Shown piece after piece: positions 21,330 through 33,057 of a DNA stretch of 64,000 bases. The first letter of the stretch is position 1. Each line of letters begins with the position of its first letter. A program made the translations under genes and the position numbers. Source of the stretch: Aeromicrobium yanjiei (GTDB lineage: Bacteria > Actinomycetota > Actinomycetes > Propionibacteriales > Nocardioidaceae); NCBI RefSeq assembly GCF_009649075.1, contig NZ_CP045737.1, forward strand, positions 1,116,001 through 1,180,000. The letters are read 5' to 3'. Below the pieces are notes generated by a model. It saw only the letters and a list, made by a program, of their open reading frames with translations, searched no databases and was not told the DNA's origin.

Positions 21330-23529
21330 CCCCCACCCCCGCGCGCCGGCCAGGAGCACCGGCGAGATCTGGTTCGACCACGCGCTCGTCGCGGTCGCGC
21401 TCCTGCTGCTGCTGAGCGGCTACGGCTCGATCATCGAGGGCAACGACTGGCGCGTCACGACGATGCTGATCGCCGCGATGACGGGCGTCACGTGTGCACT
21501 GCTGCGGGGGCTCGGGTTCCGGTTCGTGGCACCGGTGGCCCTTCTGGTCCTGCTGATCGCGATCGCGTGGATCTTCGTCCCCGACACCCTGCTCGCGATC
21601 CTCCCGACCGGGGACACGTTCAGCGCCCTGGCCGATCTCGGCCGGTCCGCACGCGAGATCATCGTCGAGGAGCAGGCGCCGGTGGGCGCGGCCGAGCCGA
21701 TCGTCCTGGTCGTCTCCTCGTCGTTCGGCCTCATCGTGATCGTCGCGGACATGCTCCTGCAGAGCAGACGTGCGGCCCCGCTCATCGGCATGCTTCTGAT
21801 GGCGGTCTTCGTTGCCCCGGGGCTGATCTCGGGCGAGACCCCGTCGCTGTGGCTCTTCCTGGCCGTCGCAGCGCTGTGGCTGGTGCTGCTGCGCTCCCGC
21901 ACGCCTGGCACGGGCCTCGCACGCCGCGGGGCGGGACCCGCGCTGGTCCTGGGTGCGGGTGCGCTCGCCGCAGCGGTCGCCTTCCCGGTCGTGTCGCCCG
22001 ACGTCAGCGCGGTGGCCGCGAGCTGGGGACGTCCGCCGCCGGCCGTGTTCGGGCGCGACATCAACCCGATGCTCCAGCTCGGGCAGAACCTGCGTCGCAA
22101 CTCCAGCAGCCAGGCGCTGACCTACACGACCACCGCGGACACCGCGCAGTACCTCAAGGTCGCGACCCTGCGCGACTTCACCGGCAAGACGTGGCGGCCC
22201 GCCGAGTTCGGCCGCTTCGACCGGCTGGAGGGCCAGCTGCCGATCAACAACGAGATCGCGATCGACCAGATCAGGACCACGATCTCGATCAAGGGGCTGC
22301 GCAGCTCGCTGCTGCCTGTCCCGTACCCGGCGCTGCCGATCGTCCGAGGCCTCAAGGGGGAGTGGAGCTTCCGCAACCCCGGCCTCACCCTGCGCTCGGA
22401 GCAGGACGACTCCCGCGGGGAGACGTACTCGGTCGAGAGCCTGGAGGTCGCGCCGACGGCCGAGCAGATGCGGGCGATCGAGACCCCGATCGGCCCCCAG
22501 CTGGCCCGATACGTCGAGCTTCCCAACGACCTGCCGCGCATCATCCGTGACACGGCCGAGGAGGTCACGGCGGGCGCGGACAACGACTACGACCGCGCAC
22601 GGGCGCTGCAGAGCTTCTTCCGCTCGAGCGGCGGCTTCCGCTACTCCGAGACCACGCCCGCGGCCGAGGACTACGACGGCAACGGCATGGACGTGATCGC
22701 CAGGTTCCTCGAGGTCAAGGCCGGCTACTGCGTGCACTTCTCGTCCTCGATGGCCGTCATGGCCCGGGCGCTCGGCATGCCCGCGCGCATCGCGGTCGGC
22801 TACGCGCCGGGATCGGTGATCGGCGACCGGGGCGGCTCGACCGAGTACGAGGCGACCTCGGACAACCTGCACGCGTGGACCGAGATCTACTTCCAAGGCG
22901 TCGGGTGGACGCGCTTCGACCCGACCACCAACGTGGGCAGCTCGACGGCGTTCGAGGAGCCCGCCGCCGTGGTGGAGGACAGCGAGGACGAGGCGTCCCC
23001 GGCCCCCGCCGCGCGCGACCGGAGCCAGGACAACGTGCCCGAGGAGGCGGCCGCAGCCGAGGCCACCGAGTCCAAGACGTCGTCGCGCACCGCCTTCACG
23101 ACGCTCGCGGCCCTCCTGGTCCTCGGTGCGGCTCCCTGGCTCGTGCGCAGCCTCCGACGACGGTGGCGGCTGGCGCGTGGACACACGTCCGTCGAGCCGT
23201 TGTGGCGTGAGCTCGAGGACGTCGCGCGCGATCTCGGGATCCCCGGCTCCGCCGCCGACACGCCACGCGGCTTCGCCGCTCGGCTGCGTCAGCGGGACGG
23301 GGTCGACACCGACGCGCTCGACCGGCTGCTCCGGCGGGTCGAGGCGACCCGCTTCGCCAAGGACGCAGCCGGCGGCGGTGACGAGACGGCCGACCTGGTC
23401 GCGGTCGCCTCCTCGCTCCGCGCGGGCGCGAGCCCGGTCGATCGGCTCCGAGCGACCCTCCTGCCCCGCTCGCTCGGTGGCCGGGTCGCGGTCCAGGCGC
23501 CCGCCGCGCCGGGCACGCTGGCCACCTGA
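21316..23529 (+). CDS. TgpA-like transglutaminase-domain membrane protein
   Basis: A 737-residue protein. Several N-terminal membrane segments (about 20-220, including a DUF3488-like region) precede an extracytoplasmic transglutaminase-like domain with catalytic Cys in KAGYCVHFSSSMA, His in DNLHAWTEIYF and Asp in RFDPT. After an acidic Ala/Pro/Glu linker, one more membrane span (about 594-612) leads to a cytoplasmic tail. It may crosslink or cleave envelope proteins or act as a peptidase. Grouping with moxR and DUF58 is conserved across actinobacteria. Confidence 0.9.
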   Translation: MLRADPHPRAPARSTGEIWFDHALVAVALLLLLSGYGSIIEGNDWRVTTMLIAAMTGVTCALLRGLGFRFVAPVALLVLLIAIAWIFVPDTLLAILPTGDTFSALADLGRSAREIIVEEQAPVGAAEPIVLVVSSSFGLIVIVADMLLQSRRAAPLIGMLLMAVFVAPGLISGETPSLWLFLAVAALWLVLLRSRTPGTGLARRGAGPALVLGAGALAAAVAFPVVSPDVSAVAASWGRPPPAVFGRDINPMLQLGQNLRRNSSSQALTYTTTADTAQYLKVATLRDFTGKTWRPAEFGRFDRLEGQLPINNEIAIDQIRTTISIKGLRSSLLPVPYPALPIVRGLKGEWSFRNPGLTLRSEQDDSRGETYSVESLEVAPTAEQMRAIETPIGPQLARYVELPNDLPRIIRDTAEEVTAGADNDYDRARALQSFFRSSGGFRYSETTPAAEDYDGNGMDVIARFLEVKAGYCVHFSSSMAVMARALGMPARIAVGYAPGSVIGDRGGSTEYEATSDNLHAWTEIYFQGVGWTRFDPTTNVGSSTAFEEPAAVVEDSEDEASPAPAARDRSQDNVPEEAAAAEATESKTSSRTAFTTLAALLVLGAAPWLVRSLRRRWRLARGHTSVEPLWRELEDVARDLGIPGSAADTPRGFAARLRQRDGVDTDALDRLLRRVEATRFAKDAAGGGDETADLVAVASSLRAGASPVDRLRATLLPRSLGGRVAVQAPAAPGTLAT

Positions 23530-23536
23530 CCAGGCG

Positions 23537-24526
23537 TTACCGCTCGGATGAGGGCGGGGTGCCGTCGCCGAACGGACGGCCGCCGAGCGCCTCGCGTCCG
23601 TGCGGGGTCAGCCAGACCTCCGGATCGGGGCCCTGCGGCACGATCTGCGTCGGGTTGATGTCGGTCTGCACGACGTAGTAGTGCTGCTTGATCTGATCGA
23701 AGTCGATCGTCTCGCCGAAGCCGGGGGTCTGGAACAGATCGCGCGCGTACGCCCACAGCACCGGCATCTCGGTCAGCTTCTGCCGGTTGCACTTGAAGTG
23801 ACCGTGGTAGACCGCGTCGAATCGGGCCAGGGTCGTGAACAGTCGCACGTCGGCCTCGGTGATCGAGTCGCCCATCAGGTAGCGGCGGTCGGCGAGCCGC
23901 TCCTCGAGCCAGTCCATCGCCGCCCACAGGCGTTCGTACGCTGAGTCGTACGCCTCCTGCGTGCCGGCGAAGCCGCAGCGGTAGACCCCGTTGTTGATCT
24001 CGGTGAAGATCCGCTTCATGACGTCGTCCATCTCGTCGCGGACGTCGGCGGGCCACAGGTCGGGGGCGCCCTCGCGGTGGTGCTCGGTCCACTCGGTCGC
24101 GAGGTCGTGGGTGATCCACGGGAAGTCGTTCGTGACGACCTGACCGGTCGGCACGTCGACCATCGCGGGCACCGTGATGCCTCGCGGGTAGTCGGGGAAC
24201 CGCTTGAAGTACGCCTCCTGCAGGCGCTCGATGCCGAGCACCGGGTCGCGACCGCCGGGGTCGAGGTCGAAGGTCCAGCTGCGGGCGTCGTGGGTGGGCC
24301 CGCAGTAGCCGATCGAGATGACGTCCTCGAGGCCCAGCAGGCGCCGGACGATGATCGCGCGGTTGGCCCACGGGCACGCCTTGGCCACGATCAGGCGGTA
24401 GCGCCCCGGCTCGACGGGCCAGCCATCGCGCCCGTCGCGGGTGATCCGGTCCGGGATGTAGTTCATGTCCCGGTCGAACTCCTTGTTCGGCTCGACGTAC
24501 GACCCCATGCTCGACTGGCTGTTCAT
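23537..24526 (-). CDS. GST-like S-(thiol)-hydroquinone reductase (omega-type, CPWA)
   Basis: A 329-residue protein of the glutathionyl-hydroquinone reductase group. The redox-active C51 is in the CPWA motif of the thioredoxin-fold N-terminal half; VPAMVDVPTGQVVTNDFPWI is the cis-Pro and thiol-binding region, and the C-terminal GST helical domain has GDSITEADVRLFTTLARFD. Length and motifs match the YqjG/EcmB family. Actinobacteria generally use mycothiol rather than glutathione, so the natural co-thiol may be mycothiol. That is inference. The start ATG is at 24526; upstream ORF extension overlaps the divergent gene. Confidence 0.87.
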   Translation of the reverse strand: MNSQSSMGSYVEPNKEFDRDMNYIPDRITRDGRDGWPVEPGRYRLIVAKACPWANRAIIVRRLLGLEDVISIGYCGPTHDARSWTFDLDPGGRDPVLGIERLQEAYFKRFPDYPRGITVPAMVDVPTGQVVTNDFPWITHDLATEWTEHHREGAPDLWPADVRDEMDDVMKRIFTEINNGVYRCGFAGTQEAYDSAYERLWAAMDWLEERLADRRYLMGDSITEADVRLFTTLARFDAVYHGHFKCNRQKLTEMPVLWAYARDLFQTPGFGETIDFDQIKQHYYVVQTDINPTQIVPQGPDPEVWLTPHGREALGGRPFGDGTPPSSER

Positions 24527-24567
24527 GCAGCCAGCGTAGATCGCAGGGGCAGACCGCGCCGGGCGAC

Positions 24568-24573
24568 TAGGGT
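24568..24573 (+). promoter_or_regulatory. -10 box of a probable leaderless promoter (membrane protein)
   Basis: TAGGGT lies 7 nt before the GTG at 24581 with no Shine-Dalgarno sequence. It fixes the start of the following gene far inside a longer open frame. Confidence 0.6.
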
Positions 24574-24580
24574 GACCTGC

Positions 24581-25228
24581 GTGCTGGAGCCGGCGGGGGA
24601 GGTCGGGAGCGACACGTTCGAGCGGGCGGTCGACCTCGGGCGGTTCGACCCGCGCGCACGGCGGACGTTGGTCGCCGCCGCGGCGACAGGTGTCGTCGGC
24701 ATGATCTTTGCCGGATGGCCCGTGGTGTGGCACCTCCTGGACACGGCCGCGGTCCTCGGCGACGCGGCCGGGAGCGGTGCGCCCTCGGCGCTGGACGGGG
24801 ACCGGGTTTACTTGCGGCTGTACACCGCGGCGTACGTCGTCTCGATCCTCCCGTTCGTGATCGCGGTGGTCGCCTATCTCCTCTGGCGCCGGGGGCACGC
24901 CGCTGCCGACCGGTTGCCGACGCGGCTCCTGGTCGCCCTGGCTGCCCTGTTCGCCCTGCAGCTCACGTCGGTCGCGGTGGCCTGGGGTGATCAGTACACC
25001 GGTCGCGCGATCCAGGAATCGTTGGAGGACGTGGGCGTCAGTTGGTGGGGTCGCGACGTGATCGAGCGAGCCTGGTACGCCGGCTACGCGACCCAGGCCG
25101 CGACGGCGGCCCTGTGCTCCGCCGTGCTCGGGCTTGACCCGCGTCGGGGGTGGTGGGTGTTCGCGATCGGCTTCGTCGCCGTGGTGCCCGCCGGGTGGCT
25201 GGTCCTGGGCGGGCCGTACCTGGGCTGA
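24581..25228 (+). CDS. Hypothetical four-helix membrane protein
   Basis: A 215-residue integral membrane protein with no recognisable family. Hydrophobic segments lie at about 31-52, 82-102, 112-134 and 187-213, and a conserved-looking WYAGYATQAA segment precedes the last one. The GTG start follows TAGGGT by 7 nt; the open frame runs upstream to 24077 but is antisense to the GST gene. It is transcribed alone, ending 26 bp before the leucine leader peptide. Confidence 0.7.
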   Translation: MLEPAGEVGSDTFERAVDLGRFDPRARRTLVAAAATGVVGMIFAGWPVVWHLLDTAAVLGDAAGSGAPSALDGDRVYLRLYTAAYVVSILPFVIAVVAYLLWRRGHAAADRLPTRLLVALAALFALQLTSVAVAWGDQYTGRAIQESLEDVGVSWWGRDVIERAWYAGYATQAATAALCSAVLGLDPRRGWWVFAIGFVAVVPAGWLVLGGPYLG

Positions 25229-25240
25229 CTCCAGGCCTGA

Positions 25241-28326
<3,086 letters not shown>

Positions 28327-28408
28327 GGGAGGGCTCCTGAGGGGGACCACGGGGTCAACTCCGGTGTGCCCTGCACGCGTCCCGAGCGCCGTGTGAGGTG
28401 CACCACTG

Positions 28409-28430
28409 GTGTACCGACCAGCCGGTACAC
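28409..28430. promoter_or_regulatory. 22-bp palindrome, possible operator
   Basis: GTGTACCG-ACCAGC-CGGTACAC has perfect 8-bp arms and a 6-bp spacer, a size typical of TetR-type operators. It lies between the divergent MFS gene and the lysine-catabolic operon. No regulator gene is adjacent. Confidence 0.55.
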
Positions 28431-28464
28431 AGACGACGGCCGGTGGGCGGTACGCTCGCTGTGA

Positions 28465-28511
28465 CGCCGGTCACCACCGGCGCATCGGTGTGCTCCGCCG
28501 GACCGGCGGAG
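28465..28511 (+). promoter_or_regulatory. Two stem-loops in the 5' leader of the lysine operon
   Basis: CGCCGGT-CACC-ACCGGCG (28465-28482) and CTCCGCCGG-A-CCGGCGGAG (28493-28511) are two perfect inverted repeats directly ahead of the GAGGAGG ribosome binding site. They could be a leader regulatory structure, or the second could be a protein-binding palindrome. A TACGCT at 28451 may be the -10. Confidence 0.45.
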
Positions 28512-28527
28512 TCGTGAGGAGGATTCC

Positions 28528-29610
28528 GTGACGCGCATCATCAACCAGGTCGCCGTGTTCGGGCTCGGCAAGGTCGGCGAGCTCGTCGCCGACCTGCTCG
28601 GCGAGTCGGGCTTCAAGGTCGTCGGCTACGACGCAGCTCCCCGTGACGACCTCGCCTTCGAGGTCAAGGCGCTCGACGTCAGGGACGCCGCCGGTCTGCG
28701 CGACTCGCTCCGCGGCGTCGACGCGGTCGTGTCCTGCCTGCCGTACCACCTCAACATCGACGTCGCCGAGGCCGCGTACGACGCGCAGGTCCACTACTTC
28801 GACCTGACCGAGGACGTGCCCACCACGAACCGGGTCATCGAGCTCGCGTCGGACCGCCCCGCCACGGCGTTCGCGCCGCAGTGCGGGCTCGCGCCGGGAC
28901 TCATCGGCATCATCGGTGCCTCGATCGCGAAGACGTTCGACGACATCCGCTCGATCGAGCTCAAGGTCGGCGCGCTGCCGCAGAACCCGACCGGTCTGCT
29001 GGGCTACGCGATCAACTGGTCGCCCGAGGGCGTCGTCAACGAGTACCTCAACGACTGCGAGGTGCTGCGCCAGGGCCACCGCCAGATGGTGCCCGCCATG
29101 ACCGAGAAGGAGCGGGTCCTCATCGGCGGCATCGAGCTCGAGGCGGCGCTGACGTCCGGCGGTCTCGGCACGATGTGCGAGACGTACGAGGGCCGCGTCA
29201 GCCGACTGGACTACAAGACGCTGCGCTATCCCGGTCACTTCGACCAGATGCACTTCCTGTTCGACGAGCTCAACCTGCGCGAGCGCCGTGACCTGGTCGG
29301 CCAGATGCTGGTCGACTCCAAGCCGCCGGTCAACGACGACGTGGTCTACATCCACGCCGCGGTCGAGGGCGTCAAGGCCGGCAAGCCGTTCCGTGAGAAC
29401 CACGTCCGGGCCTACAAGCCGCTCGACATCTCGGGCCGCACGTGGCGTGCGATCTCGTGGACGACGGCCGCCTCCGCGGTGAGCGTCGTCGAGCTGGTCG
29501 CGGACGGGGTGCTGCCTGGGGCAGGATTCATCAAGCAGGAGGACATCACGCTGGAGGCGTTGTTCTCGACTCAGGCCGGCCGGCACTTCGCCGAGCAGGG
29601 AAAGGTGTGA
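28528..29610 (+). CDS. Saccharopine dehydrogenase-family protein, probable L-lysine 6-dehydrogenase
   Basis: A 360-residue NAD(P)-dependent enzyme. The Rossmann motif G12-x-G14-x2-G17 opens the protein, and SCLPYHLNIDVAEAAYDAQVHYFDLTED and QCGLAPGLIGIIG are typical of the saccharopine/lysine dehydrogenase fold. Length suits L-lysine 6-dehydrogenase (lysine to allysine/piperideine-6-carboxylate) better than the larger LKR enzymes. Context supports this: the next genes encode an ALDH7-type dehydrogenase and a 2-oxoadipate decarboxylase-like protein. The start is a GTG with GAGGAGG upstream. Saccharopine as the substrate is the main alternative. Confidence 0.8.
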   Translation: MTRIINQVAVFGLGKVGELVADLLGESGFKVVGYDAAPRDDLAFEVKALDVRDAAGLRDSLRGVDAVVSCLPYHLNIDVAEAAYDAQVHYFDLTEDVPTTNRVIELASDRPATAFAPQCGLAPGLIGIIGASIAKTFDDIRSIELKVGALPQNPTGLLGYAINWSPEGVVNEYLNDCEVLRQGHRQMVPAMTEKERVLIGGIELEAALTSGGLGTMCETYEGRVSRLDYKTLRYPGHFDQMHFLFDELNLRERRDLVGQMLVDSKPPVNDDVVYIHAAVEGVKAGKPFRENHVRAYKPLDISGRTWRAISWTTAASAVSVVELVADGVLPGAGFIKQEDITLEALFSTQAGRHFAEQGKV

Positions 29611-29614
29611 ACCA

Positions 29615-31120
29615 GTGACGGACATCGCGACACGTACGCAGCAGATCCTCGAGCGCCTCGGGGCGGGTGACCCCTTCACCGCCGACGGTGACCTGGTCAG
29701 CCGGTCGCCGATCGACGGCAGCGAGCTCGGTCGGCTCCGCTCGCACACCGCCGACGAGGCGTCCGAGCTCATCGGCCGGGCCCAGCAGGCGTTCGAGCAG
29801 TGGCGGACCGTCCCGGCGCCGGTGCGCGGCCAGTACGTCCGTGAGCTCGGCAACCTCCTGCGTGAGCACAAGGACGATCTCGGCGCGCTCGTGTCCATCG
29901 AGGCGGGCAAGATCGTCTCGGAGGGCCTCGGCGAGGTGCAGGAGATGATCGACATCTGCGACCTGGCCGTCGGCCTGTCGCGCCAGCTGCACGGCCTGAC
30001 CATCGCCACGGAGCGTCCCGGTCACCGCATGATGGAGCAGTGGCACCCGCTGGGCGTCGTCGGCGTCATCTCGGCGTTCAACTTCCCGGTCGCGGTGTGG
30101 TCGTGGAACGCTGCTCTCGCCTTCGTCTGCGGCGACGCCGTGGTGTGGAAGCCGTCGGAGAAGACCCTGCTGACGGCGCTCGCCTGCCAGGCGCTCGCGG
30201 CCGAGGCCGGTCGACGCGCCGGCGTGCCGGAGGGTCTGTCGGCCGTCCTCGTGGGCGACCGCACGGTGGGCGAGGTGCTGGTCGACGACCCCCGCGTGCC
30301 GCTGGTCTCGGCCACCGGCTCGACCCGCATGGGCAAGGAGGTCGCGCCGCGCGTGGCCGCCCGGCTGGGGCGCTCGCTGCTCGAGCTCGGCGGCAACAAC
30401 GCCGCGATCGTGGCCCCGTCGGCCGATCTCGAGCTCGCGGTGCGCGGCATCGTGTTCTCCGCGGTCGGCACGGCCGGCCAGCGGTGCACGTCGCTGCGCC
30501 GCGTGATCGTGCACGAGTCGATCAAGGACGACCTGGTCGCCCGGCTCAGGGCCGCGTACGAGACGCTCTCGATCGGCTCGCCGCTCGAGTCCTCGACGCT
30601 GGTCGGGCCGCTGATCGACGAGAGCGCGTACGCGGGCTTCGAGAAGGCCGTCGCCCAGGCGCAGGCCGACGGGGGCGAGCTCGTCACGGGCGGCACCCGG
30701 GCCGAGGTCGACGGCGACGGGTTCTACGTCCGTCCCGCGATCGTCGACATGCCCAAGCAGACCGAGATCGTCAAGGCCGAGACCTTCGCGCCGCTGCTGT
30801 ACGTCCTGACGTACACCGATCTCGACGAGGCCATGCGTCTGCACAACGAGGTAGCCCAGGGTCTGTCGTCGGCGATCTTCACCCTCGACGTCCGTGAGGC
30901 CGAGACGTTCATGTCCGTCGTCGGCTCGGACTGCGGCATCGCCAACGTCAACATCGGCACCTCGGGCGCCGAGATCGGCGGTGCGTTCGGCGGCGAGAAG
31001 GAGACCGGCGGCGGTCGCGAGTCCGGGTCGGACGCCTGGCGCAACTACATGCGTCGTGCGACCAACACGGTGAACTACTCGACCGAGCTGCCGCTGGCCC
31101 AGGGCGTGGAGTTCGGGTGA
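29615..31120 (+). CDS. Aldehyde dehydrogenase, ALDH7 type (2-aminoadipate semialdehyde dehydrogenase)
   Basis: A 501-residue NAD-dependent aldehyde dehydrogenase. The general base E257 (LLELGGNN) and catalytic C291 (GTAGQRCTS) are present, along with EQWHPLGVVGVISAFNFPVAVW, a segment characteristic of ALDH7/antiquitin. The GTSGAEIGGAFGGEKETGGGRESG tail is also ALDH7-like. It should oxidise allysine (piperideine-6-carboxylate) to 2-aminoadipate. It begins 4 nt after the upstream dehydrogenase and overlaps the next gene by 4 bp. Confidence 0.87.
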   Translation: MTDIATRTQQILERLGAGDPFTADGDLVSRSPIDGSELGRLRSHTADEASELIGRAQQAFEQWRTVPAPVRGQYVRELGNLLREHKDDLGALVSIEAGKIVSEGLGEVQEMIDICDLAVGLSRQLHGLTIATERPGHRMMEQWHPLGVVGVISAFNFPVAVWSWNAALAFVCGDAVVWKPSEKTLLTALACQALAAEAGRRAGVPEGLSAVLVGDRTVGEVLVDDPRVPLVSATGSTRMGKEVAPRVAARLGRSLLELGGNNAAIVAPSADLELAVRGIVFSAVGTAGQRCTSLRRVIVHESIKDDLVARLRAAYETLSIGSPLESSTLVGPLIDESAYAGFEKAVAQAQADGGELVTGGTRAEVDGDGFYVRPAIVDMPKQTEIVKAETFAPLLYVLTYTDLDEAMRLHNEVAQGLSSAIFTLDVREAETFMSVVGSDCGIANVNIGTSGAEIGGAFGGEKETGGGRESGSDAWRNYMRRATNTVNYSTELPLAQGVEFG

Positions 31121-32349
31121 GCGACGCGCAGGACCGGGTGACTCCGACGGCGCTGCGCGCGAGGTTCGCGCGCAGCCTGTCGGAGCTCTACGGCTCCGAG
31201 GTGCCCGCGTACACGACGCTCGTGGAGGTGTCGGAGCAGGTCAATGCCGACGTCATGGCCTCCCGCGACGACGCCGAGCGCCTCGGCTCGATCGAGCGCG
31301 TGACGGCCGAGCGTCACGGGGCCATCCGGCTCGGGACGGCCGAGGAGATGGCGCAGGTCGCCCGCATCTTCGGCGCCTGCGGCATGTATCCGGTCGGGTT
31401 CTACGACCTGCGCGAGGCGAGCCCGCCGATCCCGGTCGTCTCGACCGCGTTCCGCCCGCTCGACCGTGCGGAGCTGGCGGCCAACCCGTTCCGGGTGTTC
31501 ACCTCGCTGCTCGTGGTCGACGACCGGCGCTTCTTCGACGACGACCTGGAGGCCGAGCTGCGGACCTTCCTGGCCGAGCGCACCCTGTTCCCCGACGAGC
31601 TGCTGCAGCTGGCCGACCGCGCCGAGGCCGAGGCCGGGCTGTCACCGGCCGACGCGGATCGCTTCATCGAGCTGGCCACCGCGGCGTTCGAGCTGTCGCC
31701 CGAGCCGGTCGACCGAGCCTGGTACGCGCGGCTCGAGGCCGTCTCGAGCGTCGCGGCCGACATCGGGGGCGTCGCCTCGACCCACATCAACCACCTCACC
31801 CCGCGCGTGCTGGACATCGACGCGCTCTACGCGCGGATGACCGATCGCGGGATCGAGATGATCGATCGGATCCAGGGGCCTCCCCGCACCGACAAGCCCG
31901 ACGTCCTGCTGCGGCAGACGTCATTTCGTGCGCTGGCCGAGCCGCGGACGTTCCGCGACGCCGACGGGTCGCTGTCGACCGGCGAGCTGCGGGTCCGGTT
32001 CGGCGAGGTCGAGGCACGGGGCGTCGCCCTGACGCCCAAGGGACGCGAGCTCTACGACAGTCAGGGCATCGACGCGTTCCCGGCGACGGACGAGGAGCTG
32101 GACGCGCGCGACCTGGCCTACTTCGTGCGCGACCCGAGCGGCGCGCTGGCGCCGATCGTGTACGAGGACTTCCTGCCCAAGTCGGCGGCCGGCATCTTCG
32201 CCTCCAACCTCACGAGCGACGGCAACGTGGACGCGACGCGCGAGGGCGCGGCTCGTGACGCGGGCTGGCTCCAGGCCGTCCTCGGCCGTGAGCTCCACGA
32301 CCCGTACGCGCTCTACGACGCCGAGCGCGCCGCGGGAGCGGTGGGCTAG
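31117..32349 (+). CDS. hglS: 2-oxoadipate dioxygenase/decarboxylase family protein (DUF1338, HglS-like)
   Basis: A 410-residue DUF1338 protein. The family enzyme HglS converts 2-oxoadipate to D-2-hydroxyglutarate using Fe(II) and O2. The conserved metal and substrate residues are visible: H67 with R71 (RHGAIR), H226 in THINHLTPR, and a Glu in FGEVEARG (298 or 300). The start GTG overlaps the ALDH stop, and the 3' end overlaps the convergent DUF429 gene by 4 bp. With its two upstream genes it completes a lysine route except for the aminoadipate aminotransferase, which is not in this operon. Confidence 0.85.
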   Translation: MSDAQDRVTPTALRARFARSLSELYGSEVPAYTTLVEVSEQVNADVMASRDDAERLGSIERVTAERHGAIRLGTAEEMAQVARIFGACGMYPVGFYDLREASPPIPVVSTAFRPLDRAELAANPFRVFTSLLVVDDRRFFDDDLEAELRTFLAERTLFPDELLQLADRAEAEAGLSPADADRFIELATAAFELSPEPVDRAWYARLEAVSSVAADIGGVASTHINHLTPRVLDIDALYARMTDRGIEMIDRIQGPPRTDKPDVLLRQTSFRALAEPRTFRDADGSLSTGELRVRFGEVEARGVALTPKGRELYDSQGIDAFPATDEELDARDLAYFVRDPSGALAPIVYEDFLPKSAAGIFASNLTSDGNVDATREGAARDAGWLQAVLGRELHDPYALYDAERAAGAVG

Positions 32350-33005
32350 CACCAGATCGCGGGGGAGAGCTGGTCGCGGGGCTCCGGCGGCAGCCGCTCG
32401 GCCTGCCCGAGGAGGAGCCGGCGAGCGGTCCATGCCGTGGCGGCCGCGTCGAGCACGTCGTCGACCGCGACGCCCCGGCGTGCGTGCGCCTCGACGGCCA
32501 GACCGTGGTCGGCCAGCAGCCGTCGTCGGTGCGCCTCGCCGGCCGCGGTCGTCTTGCCGTCCACCAGGACCGCGCCGTTCATCGCCGCGAAGCAGACCTC
32601 CGGGTGCGCCTCGACGACCGGCACCGTCGGCCGGGTCGTCAGCCACTCGTGGACGTCGCGGATCTTCGGCACGAGGTACCAGGTCTGCTTGCTGAGCCCC
32701 AGGCCGAGCGCGGCCCGGTTCGCGCTGTTCGCGGCGTGGTAGTCCGGCTGGTCGAGCACCGCCCGGGCCGGGGCGTTGAAGACCGTCGATGCGCGGCCCG
32801 GCAGCTGTCGCCGGGCCAGCTTCTCCGCCGTACGTGGCTCGGCTGTCGGCAGGCCGATCGGGATGTCGATCGCGACGGCTGCGACGTCGCCGGCCGCGGC
32901 CACGAGCTCGGCGATCGTCGGCGCGACCACGACCTCGGTGGCGTCCTCGTCCCACCGGACGCCCACCCATCCGAGCCTGCATCCGTCCACCCCGAGCACC
33001 GCCAT
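32346..33005 (-). CDS. DUF429 domain protein (predicted RNase H-fold nuclease)
   Basis: A 219-residue DUF429 protein. Signatures are GVDGCRLGWVGV at the N-terminus, VAIDIPIGLP, and VVEAHPEVCFAAMNG, with acidic residues in the positions expected for an RNase H-like fold. Family function is not established. The start is the ATG at 33005, supported by the N-terminal GVDG motif just after it; the upstream in-frame extension is antisense to the VOC gene. Confidence 0.85.
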   Translation of the reverse strand: MAVLGVDGCRLGWVGVRWDEDATEVVVAPTIAELVAAAGDVAAVAIDIPIGLPTAEPRTAEKLARRQLPGRASTVFNAPARAVLDQPDYHAANSANRAALGLGLSKQTWYLVPKIRDVHEWLTTRPTVPVVEAHPEVCFAAMNGAVLVDGKTTAAGEAHRRRLLADHGLAVEAHARRGVAVDDVLDAAATAWTARRLLLGQAERLPPEPRDQLSPAIWC

Positions 33006-33057
33006 GATGACGATCCTGCCAGTGGATTCTGTCGGTGGCCGGGCGGACAGTGGGTCC

